This document shows positions 9,833 through 21,183 of a stretch of 64,000 nt of DNA, piece by piece. How positions within the stretch are numbered: the stretch's first letter is position 1; each line of letters starts with the position of its first letter. The DNA comes from Qipengyuania marisflavi (GTDB lineage: Bacteria; Pseudomonadota; Alphaproteobacteria; Sphingomonadales; Sphingomonadaceae). Made by a program: the position numbers and the translations under genes. The notes under the pieces were generated by a model. It saw nothing but the letters and a program-made list of their open reading frames with translations, had not been told where the DNA came from and searched no databases. The stretch covers positions 408,121 through 472,120 of the forward strand of contig NZ_VCAO01000003.1 in assembly GCF_005884405.1 (NCBI RefSeq). Direction: 5' to 3'.

Positions 9833-10264
9833 ATGAATGATCCGATTCGCGTTGAAGCACCCGGCGGCTTCGCCCCCCTGATCGCGCTGGGGCAGGAAGA
9901 CGCCGCAGGGATTTGCGCCGCCGTCGGCCCGGCCAATCCGCTGCCCACCTTCGCCGCCCGCCCGCAATCACCCGCGCCGCTGTCCGGTCAGGCCGCCGCA
10001 CCGCAGGTCGCCGGGCCGTTCACGCCTGCACCCTTCGCGCCAGTCTATCTGCGTCTGTCCGGCGCATGGGAGGGCAGCGTGCGGCTGCTGCGTTCGACCG
10101 ATGGCGGCGCGACCAAATTTCCCGTCACGATTGGCGGCGCGCAATGGGGGGTATTTGCCGCCAATGCTTGTGAGCCGGTGTGGGAGGACAGCGAAGCGGG
10201 GGCGGAATTGTATCTGGAACTGACGCCGCAATCGGGCACGATCAGCTACCGGGTGTCGCAATGA
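9833..10264 (+). CDS. small beta-rich protein of unknown function, coupled to tailspike-like gene
   Basis: A 143-residue protein starting at an ATG preceded by AAGGAGCAAACC. The first 60 residues are rich in Ala and Pro and look flexible. The C-terminal half (YLRLSGAWEGSVRLLRSTDG... to the end SGTISYRVSQ) reads as alternating hydrophobic beta strands, like a small beta sandwich. From memory, similar sequences are found among phage structural proteins and their host-encoded relatives, but I cannot assign a family. No signal peptide or membrane segment is evident. It shares a 4-base ATGA overlap with the next gene, so the two products are probably made together. Confidence 0.7.
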   Translation: MNDPIRVEAPGGFAPLIALGQEDAAGICAAVGPANPLPTFAARPQSPAPLSGQAAAPQVAGPFTPAPFAPVYLRLSGAWEGSVRLLRSTDGGATKFPVTIGGAQWGVFAANACEPVWEDSEAGAELYLELTPQSGTISYRVSQ

Positions 10265-12213
10265 GCGGGCTGGCGCTCCCGGCGCTGGGGCTGGCGCAGC
10301 GCGCGGTGCAGGCCTTGCCCGCGCTGTTCGCCGATCTCTCGCTGCGCAGTCCGGCGGGCGAAATAGTGCTGTTGGAGAGCAGCGGATATGCCGCAGCGGG
10401 CAAGGGTGCGGCGCGCTATATCGCCGATGATTTATGCGATGCGGCACTGCTGGACGCGCATCCGCGTTTCGTGTTCGCTGCCGCCAATGGACGCATCTTT
10501 CGCCTGTTCCCCGAGGCCGGTTCGCTCAGCGCCGAACAGGGCGGGGCATTGGGTGACGCCTTGAGCAATGACCAGCCCGCAATCCAGGCCGCGATCGATT
10601 ATGCTGAGGCGATCGGCGCGCGCGAGCTGCGTTTCGAAAGCGCGCATTACCGCATCCACTGCCCGGTCCGCACGTCGCCCGCCGCCGACACCCGCGCGGA
10701 GGATGGCCATCCGCTCGTGGTCCGCCGCACGCTGGCGCTGCGCGGCTGTGCACCAGACCGCAGCGTGCTCGATTTTCGCGGGGTGGGCGGCGCCGATCCC
10801 GACAGCAATTGGCAGACAGTCGCGCGGTCCGTAGCGGACTCCGCCCCGGCGGTGTGGCGCGGCGGCGGGCTGTATGTTCAGGGCGACACCCCGCGCCCGA
10901 CCACCCAGCCGCGCCGCATTGCCCGGCTGACGCTCGACCGGCTGGTGTTGCAGGGCAACCGTACCCGCACCGGCGTCGCCACCTGGCCCGCCGATCCCGT
11001 AACGGGCGACGGGTGGGACATATCGGACAAGGCGTTCTGGTCGCAGGATTGCTATCTGGGCGAAATCCACTGCACCGATACCGATATGATTGGCTGGCGC
11101 GGCGAGATTTTCTACCTCGCCGGAGCGGTCGATGCGGTGCGCCGGTTAAGCGTGACGAGGTGCCGCTTCCTGACCACCAATGGCAATGCTTTCAATCCCG
11201 GCGTCGATTGCGATCTGGTGGCGCGCGACTGCGAATTTGGCGATTGTTTTCAAGCGCAGGAGGAAACCGGCAAGACCAGCGCGGTCTATCGCAATTGCCT
11301 GTGGCGCGATTGCGAAACGCTCGGCCTGGGCAGCGGCCCGGCGGGCGGTTATCTGTACAACATCGCCTTTCCCACTCGTGACGAGGCCGCCGCGCCGCCG
11401 GCGACTGTGCTGGATGGCTGCCGATTCCATTCCGCCGGGCTGCTGAGCATCGCCAGTTGGGTGCGCGGGCATATCGTCACCGTGGATACGCGCGTGCATA
11501 TGACCGGCAATGCGGCGATGGCGCTGCGCGATGTCGATCTGAAAATCGACGCGTGGATCGACCGCCGCCCGTCGTTTCAGGCGCTGACATTCTACGGCGT
11601 CTATACGCTGACCGAAGCTGTGCCGGGCGCGCCAGCAGACACGCATAAGCAGCCGCCCACGCAGGTGCGGATCACGCTACGCCATTTCCGCACCGCACTG
11701 GCCGAGACGCTGGGCAATGAGTGGCTGGGCATAGTGTGGGCAGGCTATATCGCGCGCAATTGCCGGATCGCGGTGTCGGGCGATTATGCCAGCGCGCGCA
11801 CGCCCAATGGCGGCGACAATCCGCTGTCGATGCCCTTCGTCGCCTTTACTGGCGGGACGGCGACCACCGCTTACACGCCGCAGGGCATCTACAAGGGTGC
11901 GAGCCTGAGCGCGTCAGGCGTGCTGGCACCCGCCGGTCCGCTGATGGCGCTGGCGGTGACTGGCGAGAGCGCCTTGGCGCTGACCCTGCCTGCCTATCCG
12001 GCGGGCGGCGCAGCTTATGGTTATGCCGACCGTCAACAGGTGCGGCTGGTGAAACAGCTCGATCAGGGCAGCGTGACCTTTACCAAGGGTGCCGCGCCGA
12101 GCATGGCGATGATGGCCACCCGCACACTCGACCATAGGGATGACTGGATCGAATTTACTTACAATCGCAGCCGCGCGCGCTGGGAGGAAAGCGGGTTCTT
12201 CAGCACCGCCTGA
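10261..12213 (+). CDS. pectate-lyase/tailspike-like right-handed beta-helix protein
   Basis: Protein of 650 residues starting within the end of the preceding gene. The N-terminal 100 residues are a mixed domain. From about residue 100 (NDQPAIQAAIDYAEAIGARELRFE) it shows the entry motif of phage tailspikes and pectate-lyase-3 proteins: the D-x-x-AIQAAID block followed by repeated short strands with turns such as RRTLALRGCAPDRSVLDFRG. Repeats continue to about residue 420. A C-terminal beta domain ends WIEFTYNRSRARWEESGFF. No signal peptide is visible, which is unusual for a secreted polysaccharide lyase. Being beside two glycosyltransferases, it may cut, bind or modify a surface glycan. A prophage origin is possible, but no other phage genes are present. 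Confidence 0.72.
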   Translation: MSGLALPALGLAQRAVQALPALFADLSLRSPAGEIVLLESSGYAAAGKGAARYIADDLCDAALLDAHPRFVFAAANGRIFRLFPEAGSLSAEQGGALGDALSNDQPAIQAAIDYAEAIGARELRFESAHYRIHCPVRTSPAADTRAEDGHPLVVRRTLALRGCAPDRSVLDFRGVGGADPDSNWQTVARSVADSAPAVWRGGGLYVQGDTPRPTTQPRRIARLTLDRLVLQGNRTRTGVATWPADPVTGDGWDISDKAFWSQDCYLGEIHCTDTDMIGWRGEIFYLAGAVDAVRRLSVTRCRFLTTNGNAFNPGVDCDLVARDCEFGDCFQAQEETGKTSAVYRNCLWRDCETLGLGSGPAGGYLYNIAFPTRDEAAAPPATVLDGCRFHSAGLLSIASWVRGHIVTVDTRVHMTGNAAMALRDVDLKIDAWIDRRPSFQALTFYGVYTLTEAVPGAPADTHKQPPTQVRITLRHFRTALAETLGNEWLGIVWAGYIARNCRIAVSGDYASARTPNGGDNPLSMPFVAFTGGTATTAYTPQGIYKGASLSASGVLAPAGPLMALAVTGESALALTLPAYPAGGAAYGYADRQQVRLVKQLDQGSVTFTKGAAPSMAMMATRTLDHRDDWIEFTYNRSRARWEESGFFSTA

Positions 12214-12219
12214 GCCGGA

Positions 12220-14823
<2,604 letters not shown>

Positions 14824-14882
14824 CTATGCGGTTTCAGCTGCAACCACTTGCTTTGCGCGGCGGCGGGGCGCATGTCTGGGCG

Positions 14883-16268
14883 ATGCTATCTGTCCTCGAC
14901 ATCTTTCGGATCGGGATCGGTCCATCCTCCTCGCACACGGTCGGCCCGATGCGGATTGCCGCGATGTTTTCGCGCGCTTTGGCCAAGACGGGAAAGCTTG
15001 GGCGAACCGCGCGGGTCGCTGTGGAGTTGCAAGGCTCGCTGGCGCTGACCGGGGTGGGGCACGGCACGCTGGATGCGGCCATGCTGGGCCTGATGGGCTT
15101 TGTGCCCGAAGATACCTGCCCTGACGAAGCCGTCGCCGCGCTGGACGCGCTGAAGAGCGAAGGCAGCCTGCTGCTGGGCGGCAAGCAAGCCATCGACTTC
15201 GATCCCGCACGCGATATCGATCTGGCGGGGCATATCATTCCCGCGTTGCATCCCAATGGCATGGAGCTGACCGCCAGCGATGCAGGCGGGCAGACACTGC
15301 TGGCGCGCACCTATTATTCCACCGGCGGCGGGTTCGTTGCCAGCGAGGCGCAGCTGAAAAAGCCGCCCAAGAATGACCGGATTTCAGCCGGGACAATGGT
15401 GCCGTTCAATTTCGGATCGGCTGCCGAACTGCTCTCCAGCTGTCATGCCACCGGGCTGGCGATTGCCGATCTGGTGCTGGCCAATGAAGACGCGCTGCGC
15501 CCGCGCGCCGAGACGGTGGCCGGGCTGGACCGCGTGGCGCAGGCGATGGATGCCTGTATCGATCGCGGGCTGACGCAGCGCGGGGTGCTGCCCGGCGGGC
15601 TGAAGGTCACCCGCCGCGCGCCCGATCTGTGGGAGAAATTGTCTGCCAATCCGCTGTCGAACGAGCGTGAGCAATTGTTCGACTGGCTCAATTGCTATGC
15701 AATGGCGGTGAACGAGGAAAACGCGGCGGGCGGCCGCGTGGTCACTGCGCCCACCAATGGCGCGGCGGGGATTATCCCGGCAGTAATGCGCTTTTACTGC
15801 AAGACGCAGGATGATCAGGATTGCGCGGAAAGCCGCCGGATATTCCTGCTGACTGCGGGCGCGATTGGCCTGCTGTACAAACAGCGCGCGAGTATTTCCG
15901 GCGCGGAAATGGGCTGTCAGGGGGAGGTCGGCGTGGCCTGTTCAATGGCGGCGGGCGGACTGGCGGCGCTGTGGGGCGGCAGCGCAATGCAGATCGCCAG
16001 CGCGGCGGAGATCGGCATGGAGCACAATCTGGGTCTGACCTGCGATCCGGTAGGCGGACTGGTCCAGGTGCCCTGCATCGAACGCAACGCCATCGGCGCG
16101 GTCAAGGCGGTCAACGCCGCGCGCCTCGCGCTGCACCGCACCGGCGCGGAAGGCTGCGTCAGTCTGGATCAGGTCATCGAAACCATGCGCCAGACCGGGC
16201 TGGATATGTCGACAAAATACAAGGAAACCAGCAAGGGCGGGCTGGCGGTCAACGTCATCGAATGTTGA
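14883..16268 (+). CDS. sdaA: L-serine ammonia-lyase (L-serine dehydratase), iron-sulfur type
   Basis: Single-chain L-serine dehydratase of 461 residues, converting serine to pyruvate and ammonia with an oxygen-sensitive [4Fe-4S] cluster. The start at 14883 gives the standard N terminus [22 protein letters not shown]; an ATG at 14799 would add a non-conserved extension. Candidate cluster cysteines lie in MRFYC, in [16 protein letters not shown] and in VQVPCIERN. The beta domain (N terminus to about residue 150) and alpha domain ([13 protein letters not shown] onward) are fused as in gamma-proteobacterial SdaA. Length matches the family. Confidence 0.95.
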   Translation: MLSVLDIFRIGIGPSSSHTVGPMRIAAMFSRALAKTGKLGRTARVAVELQGSLALTGVGHGTLDAAMLGLMGFVPEDTCPDEAVAALDALKSEGSLLLGGKQAIDFDPARDIDLAGHIIPALHPNGMELTASDAGGQTLLARTYYSTGGGFVASEAQLKKPPKNDRISAGTMVPFNFGSAAELLSSCHATGLAIADLVLANEDALRPRAETVAGLDRVAQAMDACIDRGLTQRGVLPGGLKVTRRAPDLWEKLSANPLSNEREQLFDWLNCYAMAVNEENAAGGRVVTAPTNGAAGIIPAVMRFYCKTQDDQDCAESRRIFLLTAGAIGLLYKQRASISGAEMGCQGEVGVACSMAAGGLAALWGGSAMQIASAAEIGMEHNLGLTCDPVGGLVQVPCIERNAIGAVKAVNAARLALHRTGAEGCVSLDQVIETMRQTGLDMSTKYKETSKGGLAVNVIEC

Positions 16269-16275
16269 GCGGCGG

Positions 16276-17169
16276 TTAGGCCGGGAGGCAGGACAGGCGG
16301 ATTTCCTCTGCCTGCTTGTCAAAAGTCAGCGTTGAACACGCGGCCAGGCTGTCGGGGCCGACAAACAGCCGGTGCATCGGCTTGCCCTTGCCGGCGGTCA
16401 CCACGATTTCATTCGGATCGCGCTCGTCGTCGGGAATATCCGCGGTCGATCCGGTATCCTGCGTGCGCACCACCAGATTGGCGAGCGGCAATGCGCCCAG
16501 CATCACCGGCTGTGCAAACACCATCGCACGCACCGGGCGCTCGACCGCCAGTTCCAGCGTCATGGGCCGCGCTTCGCCTGCCATCCGTCCGGCAAATTTC
16601 TCGCTCAGCAGCGCGCCAGCGGCCGCCGTGACCATGGTTTCTGCCCGGTCAAAGGTGAAATAGGTGGGCACGTAGTCGTCGCCAACCAACAGCTTGGTAT
16701 AAAGCCCGCCGCGATTGTGACTGAACAGCGGCAGCACAATTTCATGCTCTCCCGCCACTGTGCCGCGCAGGCGATAGGTGATGACGGAGTGGGGCAACGC
16801 ATACGGGCTGACGCGGCCTTGTGCCACCGTGCCATAGGGCCGGTCGAACCAGAAAACGCGGCGCTTCTTCGCTTTGCCATCGCCGAAATCCACACGCTCA
16901 AGGCTGGAATCGGCCTTGATCCGGGTCCGCCCGACAAGATGGATGCCGTCGACGAACCCGCCCTTCAGGCCCAGTTCGGCAGCGACCGCCGGATCGACAA
17001 TGGGATTGCTGGCACCATCGGGTGCGATCTCCACCAGCACATCCTGCCCGTCGATCACAATGGTGGCGGTTGCCGGGGCCGCCAGCTCAATAGCGGGCGT
17101 GTCTTGCGCCAGTACGGCGGATGACAGCAGCGCGGCCAGACAGGCCAGCACGGGTTTGCAAGCGGTCAT
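16276..17169 (-). CDS. exported protein of unknown function
   Basis: Protein of 297 residues starting at an ATG with GAGGGAGA just upstream. Residues 1-21 (MTACKPVLACLAALLSSAVLA, cleavage likely after LAQ) form a Sec signal peptide, so the mature product is periplasmic or outer-membrane associated. The mature part has short beta-rich segments: VIDGQDVLVEIAPDG, then NPIVDPAVAAELGLKGG, which loosely resemble a retropepsin-like fold, but no catalytic DTG/DSG is present. A predicted cysteine pair lies near the C terminus (AACSTLTF and LSCLPA). I do not recognise a family. It ends 7 bases from the serine dehydratase, tail to tail. Confidence 0.75.
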   Translation of the reverse strand: MTACKPVLACLAALLSSAVLAQDTPAIELAAPATATIVIDGQDVLVEIAPDGASNPIVDPAVAAELGLKGGFVDGIHLVGRTRIKADSSLERVDFGDGKAKKRRVFWFDRPYGTVAQGRVSPYALPHSVITYRLRGTVAGEHEIVLPLFSHNRGGLYTKLLVGDDYVPTYFTFDRAETMVTAAAGALLSEKFAGRMAGEARPMTLELAVERPVRAMVFAQPVMLGALPLANLVVRTQDTGSTADIPDDERDPNEIVVTAGKGKPMHRLFVGPDSLAACSTLTFDKQAEEIRLSCLPA

Positions 17170-17256
17170 AAATTCTCCCTCATGCCGCACGCCTAAGCAG
17201 CATTGGCTTGCACCATTGTGAACAAGCGGCGGCATGAGGGTAGGCTGGAAGTTTGC

Positions 17257-17340
17257 TCAGACGAAAGTGTGCGCCAGCATCAGGGTGCTGAGCGTGCCAG
17301 CAGCGAACAGGGAAAAGGCGCGGGTGGCGAAAATGGTCAT
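17257..17340 (-). CDS. possible 27-residue hydrophobic small protein
   Basis: A short minus-strand reading frame MTIFATRAFSLFAAGTLSTL... of 27 residues that reads as one membrane-spanning helix or an uncleaved signal sequence. GGAGAATCCC directly precedes the ATG at 17340, a well-placed ribosome-binding site. An in-frame upstream ATG at 17352 would add four residues. No homologue is recalled. It stands alone between the exported protein gene and guaA. Confidence 0.35.
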   Translation of the reverse strand: MTIFATRAFSLFAAGTLSTLMLAHTFV

Positions 17341-17352
17341 GGGATTCTCCAT

Positions 17353-17827
17353 CGGGATGGGTTTGGGGAGGACGTGCAAATTTCGCGCGAAACTGCGCGA
17401 AAAGTGCAGAGTTGTGGAATATTCAAACCTGCCCCGCAAAGGACAGCGCGTTCGAGACGCGGCACCGAAACTAGGGGGGGAGGGGGAGAGGAAGTTCGGT
17501 GGCCGCGTCTCTACTCGCTGCCATATCGCCTGTCCGGCGGGACACGCCGCACACCGGAGAGGAAGGCCAGGACCCACACCACGCTAAAGCGCGCCGAGGG
17601 TCCTGTCATGCCAGAAGGCTGCTGGGAGGGATGCAGCATTCCGGCTTGAGGGCTGTAATATACTTGCTTACTTTTGAACTAAAGTGCGAAAATCTCGACG
17701 GGTGTTGCGTTTGACGCAAGTGTCATGGAGCGGGAAGGGTGTGCACGATGCTCTAATGCCCGGCTCGGATCGCCATGCGCACAGGGCAATGCTGGACAGG
17801 CGCGCCGCGCTGGCCTTATCGGGGCGC
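17353..17827. other. intergenic region before guaA
   Basis: About 475 bases without a supported gene. The left part (17353-17640) contains a purine-rich run (CTAGGGGGGAGGGGGAG near 17472) and no convincing coding signal. The right part (17640-17720) becomes AT-richer, holds a short inverted repeat at 17705-17719 and is the most likely place for the guaA promoter. Open frames across it lack ribosome-binding sites and conserved protein character. Confidence 0.5.
17705..17719. promoter_or_regulatory. short inverted repeat upstream of guaA
   Basis: TTGCGT and ACGCAA are perfect 6-base inverted arms separated by TTG, about 110 bases before the guaA start. The size and position would suit an operator for a dimeric regulator, or an overlap with a -35 (TTGACG). 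There is no further evidence for a bound protein. Confidence 0.25.
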
Positions 17828-19402
17828 ATGGACGCTTCTCATCTCCCCGATTCCATCCTTATCGTCGATTTCGGTAGCCAGGTTACCCAGCTGATCGCGC
17901 GCCGTGTGCGCGAGGCGGGGGTCTATTCCGAAATCGCTCCCTATACGATGGCGGAGGAAGCCTTTCACCGGATGAGGCCCAAGGGCATCATCCTGTCCGG
18001 CTCCCCCGCCAGTGTGCCCGAAGACGGCAGCCCGCGCGCGCCCGATGTCCTGTTTGACGCGGGTGTGCCGATCCTGGGCATCTGTTACGGCCAGCAGGTG
18101 ATGACGCAGCAGCTGGGCGGCGAAGTCCGTCCGGGGCATGAAACCGGGGAAGGCGGCGAATTTGGCCGCGCGTTCCTGACCGTCACCAAACCCTGCGCCC
18201 TGTTCGACGGGATGTGGGAAGAGGGCGAGCGCCATCAGGTGTGGATGAGCCACGGCGACAAGGTCACGCAGTTTGCCCCCGGCTTCGAAATCGTCGCCAC
18301 CAGCGACGGCGCGCCGTTCGCAGTGATCGCGGATGAAGCCCGCAAATTCTACGGCACGCAGTTCCATCCGGAGGTTGTCCACACCCCCGATGGCGGCAAA
18401 TTGCTCGCAAATTTCGTGCGCCATGTCTGCGGGCTGGCGGGCGACTGGACGATGGCGGAGTTTCGCAAGACCAAGATCGCGGAAATCCGCGCGCAGGTGG
18501 GCGATGGCAAGGTCATCTGCGGCCTGTCCGGCGGTGTCGATTCGGCAGTCGCGGCGGTGCTGATCCACGAGGCGATTGGCGAGCAACTGACCTGCGTGTT
18601 CGTCGATCACGGGCTGATGCGGATGAACGAGGCCGAGCAGGTCGTCACCCTGTTCCGCGACCATTACAATATCCCGCTGGTCCATGTGGATGCCGAGGAC
18701 ATGTTCCTCTCCGGCCTCGCCGGGCTGACTGACCCGGAGAAAAAGCGAAAATTCATCGGCGGCGCTTTCATCGATCTGTTCGAGGAAGAGGCCCGCAAGA
18801 TCGGCGGCGCGGATTTCCTTGCGCAGGGCACGCTCTATCCCGATGTCATCGAAAGCGTCAGCTTCACCGGCGGACCAAGCGTCACGATCAAAAGCCATCA
18901 CAATGTCGGCGGCCTGCCCGAACGCATGAATATGCAGCTGGTCGAACCCTTGCGCGAACTGTTCAAGGACGAGGTGCGCGATTTGGGCCGCGAGCTGGGC
19001 CTGCCCGATGTCTTTGTGGGCCGCCACCCCTTCCCCGGCCCCGGCCTGGCAATCCGAATTCCCGGTGAAGTGACCAAGGAACGCTGCGACATCTTGCGCA
19101 AGGCCGATGCGATCTATCTGGACGAGATCCGCAACGCGGGCCTGTATGACGCGATCTGGCAGGCGTTCGCGGTGCTGTTGCCGGTCAAGACTGTGGGCGT
19201 GATGGGCGACGCGCGCACCTATGACAGCGTCTGCGGCCTGCGCGCCGTCACCAGCACCGACGGCATGACCGCCGATGTGTATCCCTTCGACGCCAGCTTC
19301 CTGACCGGCTGCGCCACGCGGATCGTCAATGAGGTGAAAGGCATCAATCGGGTGGTCTATGACTACACCAGCAAGCCGCCCGGGACGATCGAGTGGGAAT
19401 AG
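17828..19402 (+). CDS. guaA: GMP synthase (glutamine-hydrolysing)
   Basis: Two-domain GMP synthase of 524 residues, converting XMP to GMP with glutamine as nitrogen donor. The N-terminal class I glutamine amidotransferase starts [19 protein letters not shown] and carries the nucleophile Cys in GICYGQQ near residue 90 and the catalytic FHPEVVHT block near residue 180. The ATP-pyrophosphatase domain has the P-loop [10 protein letters not shown] near residue 233, and the dimerisation domain has [12 protein letters not shown] and ends with the typical KPPGTIEWE. The start at 17828 is chosen because residues before it in the longer frame are not family-like. Confidence 0.97.
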   Translation: MDASHLPDSILIVDFGSQVTQLIARRVREAGVYSEIAPYTMAEEAFHRMRPKGIILSGSPASVPEDGSPRAPDVLFDAGVPILGICYGQQVMTQQLGGEVRPGHETGEGGEFGRAFLTVTKPCALFDGMWEEGERHQVWMSHGDKVTQFAPGFEIVATSDGAPFAVIADEARKFYGTQFHPEVVHTPDGGKLLANFVRHVCGLAGDWTMAEFRKTKIAEIRAQVGDGKVICGLSGGVDSAVAAVLIHEAIGEQLTCVFVDHGLMRMNEAEQVVTLFRDHYNIPLVHVDAEDMFLSGLAGLTDPEKKRKFIGGAFIDLFEEEARKIGGADFLAQGTLYPDVIESVSFTGGPSVTIKSHHNVGGLPERMNMQLVEPLRELFKDEVRDLGRELGLPDVFVGRHPFPGPGLAIRIPGEVTKERCDILRKADAIYLDEIRNAGLYDAIWQAFAVLLPVKTVGVMGDARTYDSVCGLRAVTSTDGMTADVYPFDASFLTGCATRIVNEVKGINRVVYDYTSKPPGTIEWE

Positions 19403-19406
19403 CGGT

Positions 19407-20006
19407 TTAGTCGAGCAGGTCTGAATAGAGCGCCTCGAACCAGTCAGGGCGTTGCTCTGCCCGGCGCACGACCCGGGCATTGCTCAATTCCATCAGTACG
19501 CGCGGCTTTTGATTGAGAGCCGAGGCATCGAGTATCTGCGCATTGTCAGCCAGTAACACCGCCTGCCGGATGAGCGCCTGATTGCGTTCATAGCGCGCGC
19601 GCGTTTTTGCTTCGGGAACGTCGTGCCCTCCCTCGGCCCTGCGAGCGCGAACGCGGGCCACCGCGAGGTCCGGGCTTGCAACATTGAGATGGAAAACCAC
19701 GATGCGAAATCCCGCTTTGCGCGCGTAGCGGAGCAGTTCCAGCTTCGAGGGGTGCGAGAAAACCGTTTCCGTCACGAAGCTGCGCCGCTCGGCCAGAAAT
19801 TCCCTGCGGCGTTCTTCGGCCATACTTGCCGCTTTATAGGACGCCTCAGGCGACGGATCGCACAATTCGTCGCGCTGGATTAGGTCGGCATTTACAAAAG
19901 GCGCGGCGATCCGGCTTGCCAGAACGGTGTCGTAGAAAGTAGATTTGCCTGCCCCGTTCGGTCCGGCGATAAGGAACAGGGTTGGCCGGGACGGCGGCGA
20001 CGCCAT
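19407..20006 (-). CDS. zeta-toxin family kinase (toxin of a TA pair)
   Basis: Protein of 199 residues. The P-loop AGPNGAGKST lies at residues 14-23, followed by NADLIQRDE with the zeta-type catalytic aspartate in NAD, and TETVFSHPSKLELL matching the substrate-binding ETT/S block of zeta toxins. Zeta toxins phosphorylate UDP-N-acetylglucosamine and block cell-wall synthesis. The start codon overlaps the stop of the upstream ParD-like gene by one base, the classical antitoxin-toxin arrangement. It ends 4 bases from the guaA stop, tail to tail. Some family members act on other nucleotides, so the substrate is inferred. Confidence 0.85.
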   Translation of the reverse strand: MASPPSRPTLFLIAGPNGAGKSTFYDTVLASRIAAPFVNADLIQRDELCDPSPEASYKAASMAEERRREFLAERRSFVTETVFSHPSKLELLRYARKAGFRIVVFHLNVASPDLAVARVRARRAEGGHDVPEAKTRARYERNQALIRQAVLLADNAQILDASALNQKPRVLMELSNARVVRRAEQRPDWFEALYSDLLD

Positions 20007-20362
20007 CAGCCCGGTGCAACCTCATCCGATTGCGCGACGATCACACCGTCACGCAGGCCCACGCCCAAGCCCTCAGCGCGGCGTGCGGTGAAGAAACGGT
20101 CCTGTTCGGCCGTGCCTTCGCGCGCTGCCTCGAACAGGCCTTCGACAAAGCTTTCCTGCTCGGCACACGAAAGCGCATCTGGACCAATTCGCCCGCCAAG
20201 CGCAGCGGCCACATGCGATTGATCGAAATCGCTTGAGCGTTCTATGGTCATGCCGATGCGCAACCAATGCCTCACCTGACCCGCCAGGGAACGGCTCATC
20301 ACCGACGCCTCACGCGCGACTATATCGATCAGTTCGTCATCAATCTTGACTGTCTTTGCCAT
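20006..20362 (-). CDS. ParD-like antitoxin (ribbon-helix-helix)
   Basis: Protein of 118 residues. The first 45 residues (KTVKIDDELIDIVAREASVMSRS... LAGQVRHWLRIGM) fit the ribbon-helix-helix domain of the ParD_like family. The remaining 70 residues are acidic and helical, suitable for wrapping a toxin. It is the first gene of a two-gene unit with the zeta-type kinase, joined by a TGATG overlap. It has no ribosome-binding site; instead a palindrome abuts the start codon. Typical behaviour of such antitoxins, binding their own operator and neutralising the toxin, is inferred from the arrangement. Confidence 0.83.
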   Translation of the reverse strand: MAKTVKIDDELIDIVAREASVMSRSLAGQVRHWLRIGMTIERSSDFDQSHVAAALGGRIGPDALSCAEQESFVEGLFEAAREGTAEQDRFFTARRAEGLGVGLRDGVIVAQSDEVAPG

Positions 20363-20397
20363 GGTGTCAAATTGACACCTTTACGGCATTTTGTCAA
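20363..20397 (-). promoter_or_regulatory. palindromic operator and probable leaderless promoter of the toxin-antitoxin pair
   Basis: Directly before the antitoxin ATG lies a perfect palindrome: GGTGTCAA and TTGACACC (20363-20370 and 20372-20379) around one central base. On the minus strand a consensus -35 TTGACA (20392-20397) is followed after 17 bases by CAATTT, a weak -10 that sits inside the palindrome. Transcription would then start at or next to the ATG, which explains the lack of a ribosome-binding site. Binding of the antitoxin to the palindrome would cover the -10. Confidence 0.5.
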
Positions 20398-20406
20398 TAA
20401 CGGGCC

Positions 20407-21123
20407 ATGCATCTCCCCCTCGGCTCCGACCCGCGCACCGATATTCTGCGCCGCACGCAAGCGGCGCTGATCGCGCGGTTCGGACGGATCACGCCGCGGC
20501 TAGAGCGGCAGCGTGATCCGCTGTGGACGTTGGTGCAGGGGGTGATCGGGGCGCGGACCAAATCGGCGGTTTCCAATACTAATACCGACAGCCTGCTGAC
20601 CCGTTACGGATCGTGGGAGGCGGTGGCCGAGGCTGAGGAGGAGGCGCTGGCGGCGATGCTCGCTACGGCGACCTATCCCAATATGATGGCCGGGCGGCTC
20701 AAGGCCTGCCTCACCGCCATCGTGGCCGATCGCGGGGCGGCGGATTTGCGACATCTGTCCAATCTGTCCACTGACACGGCGATGGCATGGCTGGAGGCGC
20801 TGCCCGGGGTCGGGCGCAAGATCGCGGCGGGGGTGATGAATGTCTCCAGCTTCGATCGCCGCGCCATGGTGCTCGACGGTCATCATCGCCGGATTATGCA
20901 GCGGATGGGACTGGTGCCGGCCAAAGCCGACACCGCGCGCGCCTATGATGCGCTGATGCCCATCGTGCCGGACGAATGGTCAGCCGCCGATATGGATGAG
21001 CATCATCTTCTGCTGAAGAAACTGGGGCAGAGCCTGTGCCGCCCTTCGCGCATGGCGTGCGGCGAATGTCCGGTCAGCGGCGATTGCCACACCGGGCAGG
21101 CGCGGAACGCCAAGGGCGCTTGA
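20407..21123 (+). CDS. endonuclease III-like DNA glycosylase (HhH-GPD, 4Fe-4S)
   Basis: Base-excision repair glycosylase/lyase of 238 residues. The helix-hairpin-helix LEALPGVGRKIAAGV carries the catalytic lysine K138, and LDGHHRRI carries the catalytic aspartate D157. The C-terminal cluster motif C-x6-C-x2-C-x5-C (CRPSRMACGECPVSGDC) is intact, so a [4Fe-4S] cluster is expected. Sequence around D157 (DGHHRR instead of DTHVxR) marks it as a paralogue of Nth and not the standard enzyme; such proteins are common in alphaproteobacteria. It starts 45 bases from the toxin-antitoxin unit, divergently. Confidence 0.87.
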   Translation: MHLPLGSDPRTDILRRTQAALIARFGRITPRLERQRDPLWTLVQGVIGARTKSAVSNTNTDSLLTRYGSWEAVAEAEEEALAAMLATATYPNMMAGRLKACLTAIVADRGAADLRHLSNLSTDTAMAWLEALPGVGRKIAAGVMNVSSFDRRAMVLDGHHRRIMQRMGLVPAKADTARAYDALMPIVPDEWSAADMDEHHLLLKKLGQSLCRPSRMACGECPVSGDCHTGQARNAKGA

Positions 21124-21183
21124 GGCGTTGATCCCGTGGCTTGGCCCGCAGGACTGACGGGCCGCCACATGAGGAGAGCTGTC

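Noticed and set aside
9833..12213. Prophage interpretation of the tailspike-like pair
   Set aside because: No integrase, capsid, terminase or lysis gene is present within the window, so it is kept as a finding about the pair only.
17816..19480. Open frame of 554 codons antisense to guaA
   Set aside because: Mirror of guaA, rich in His, Arg and Gln as such mirrors are.
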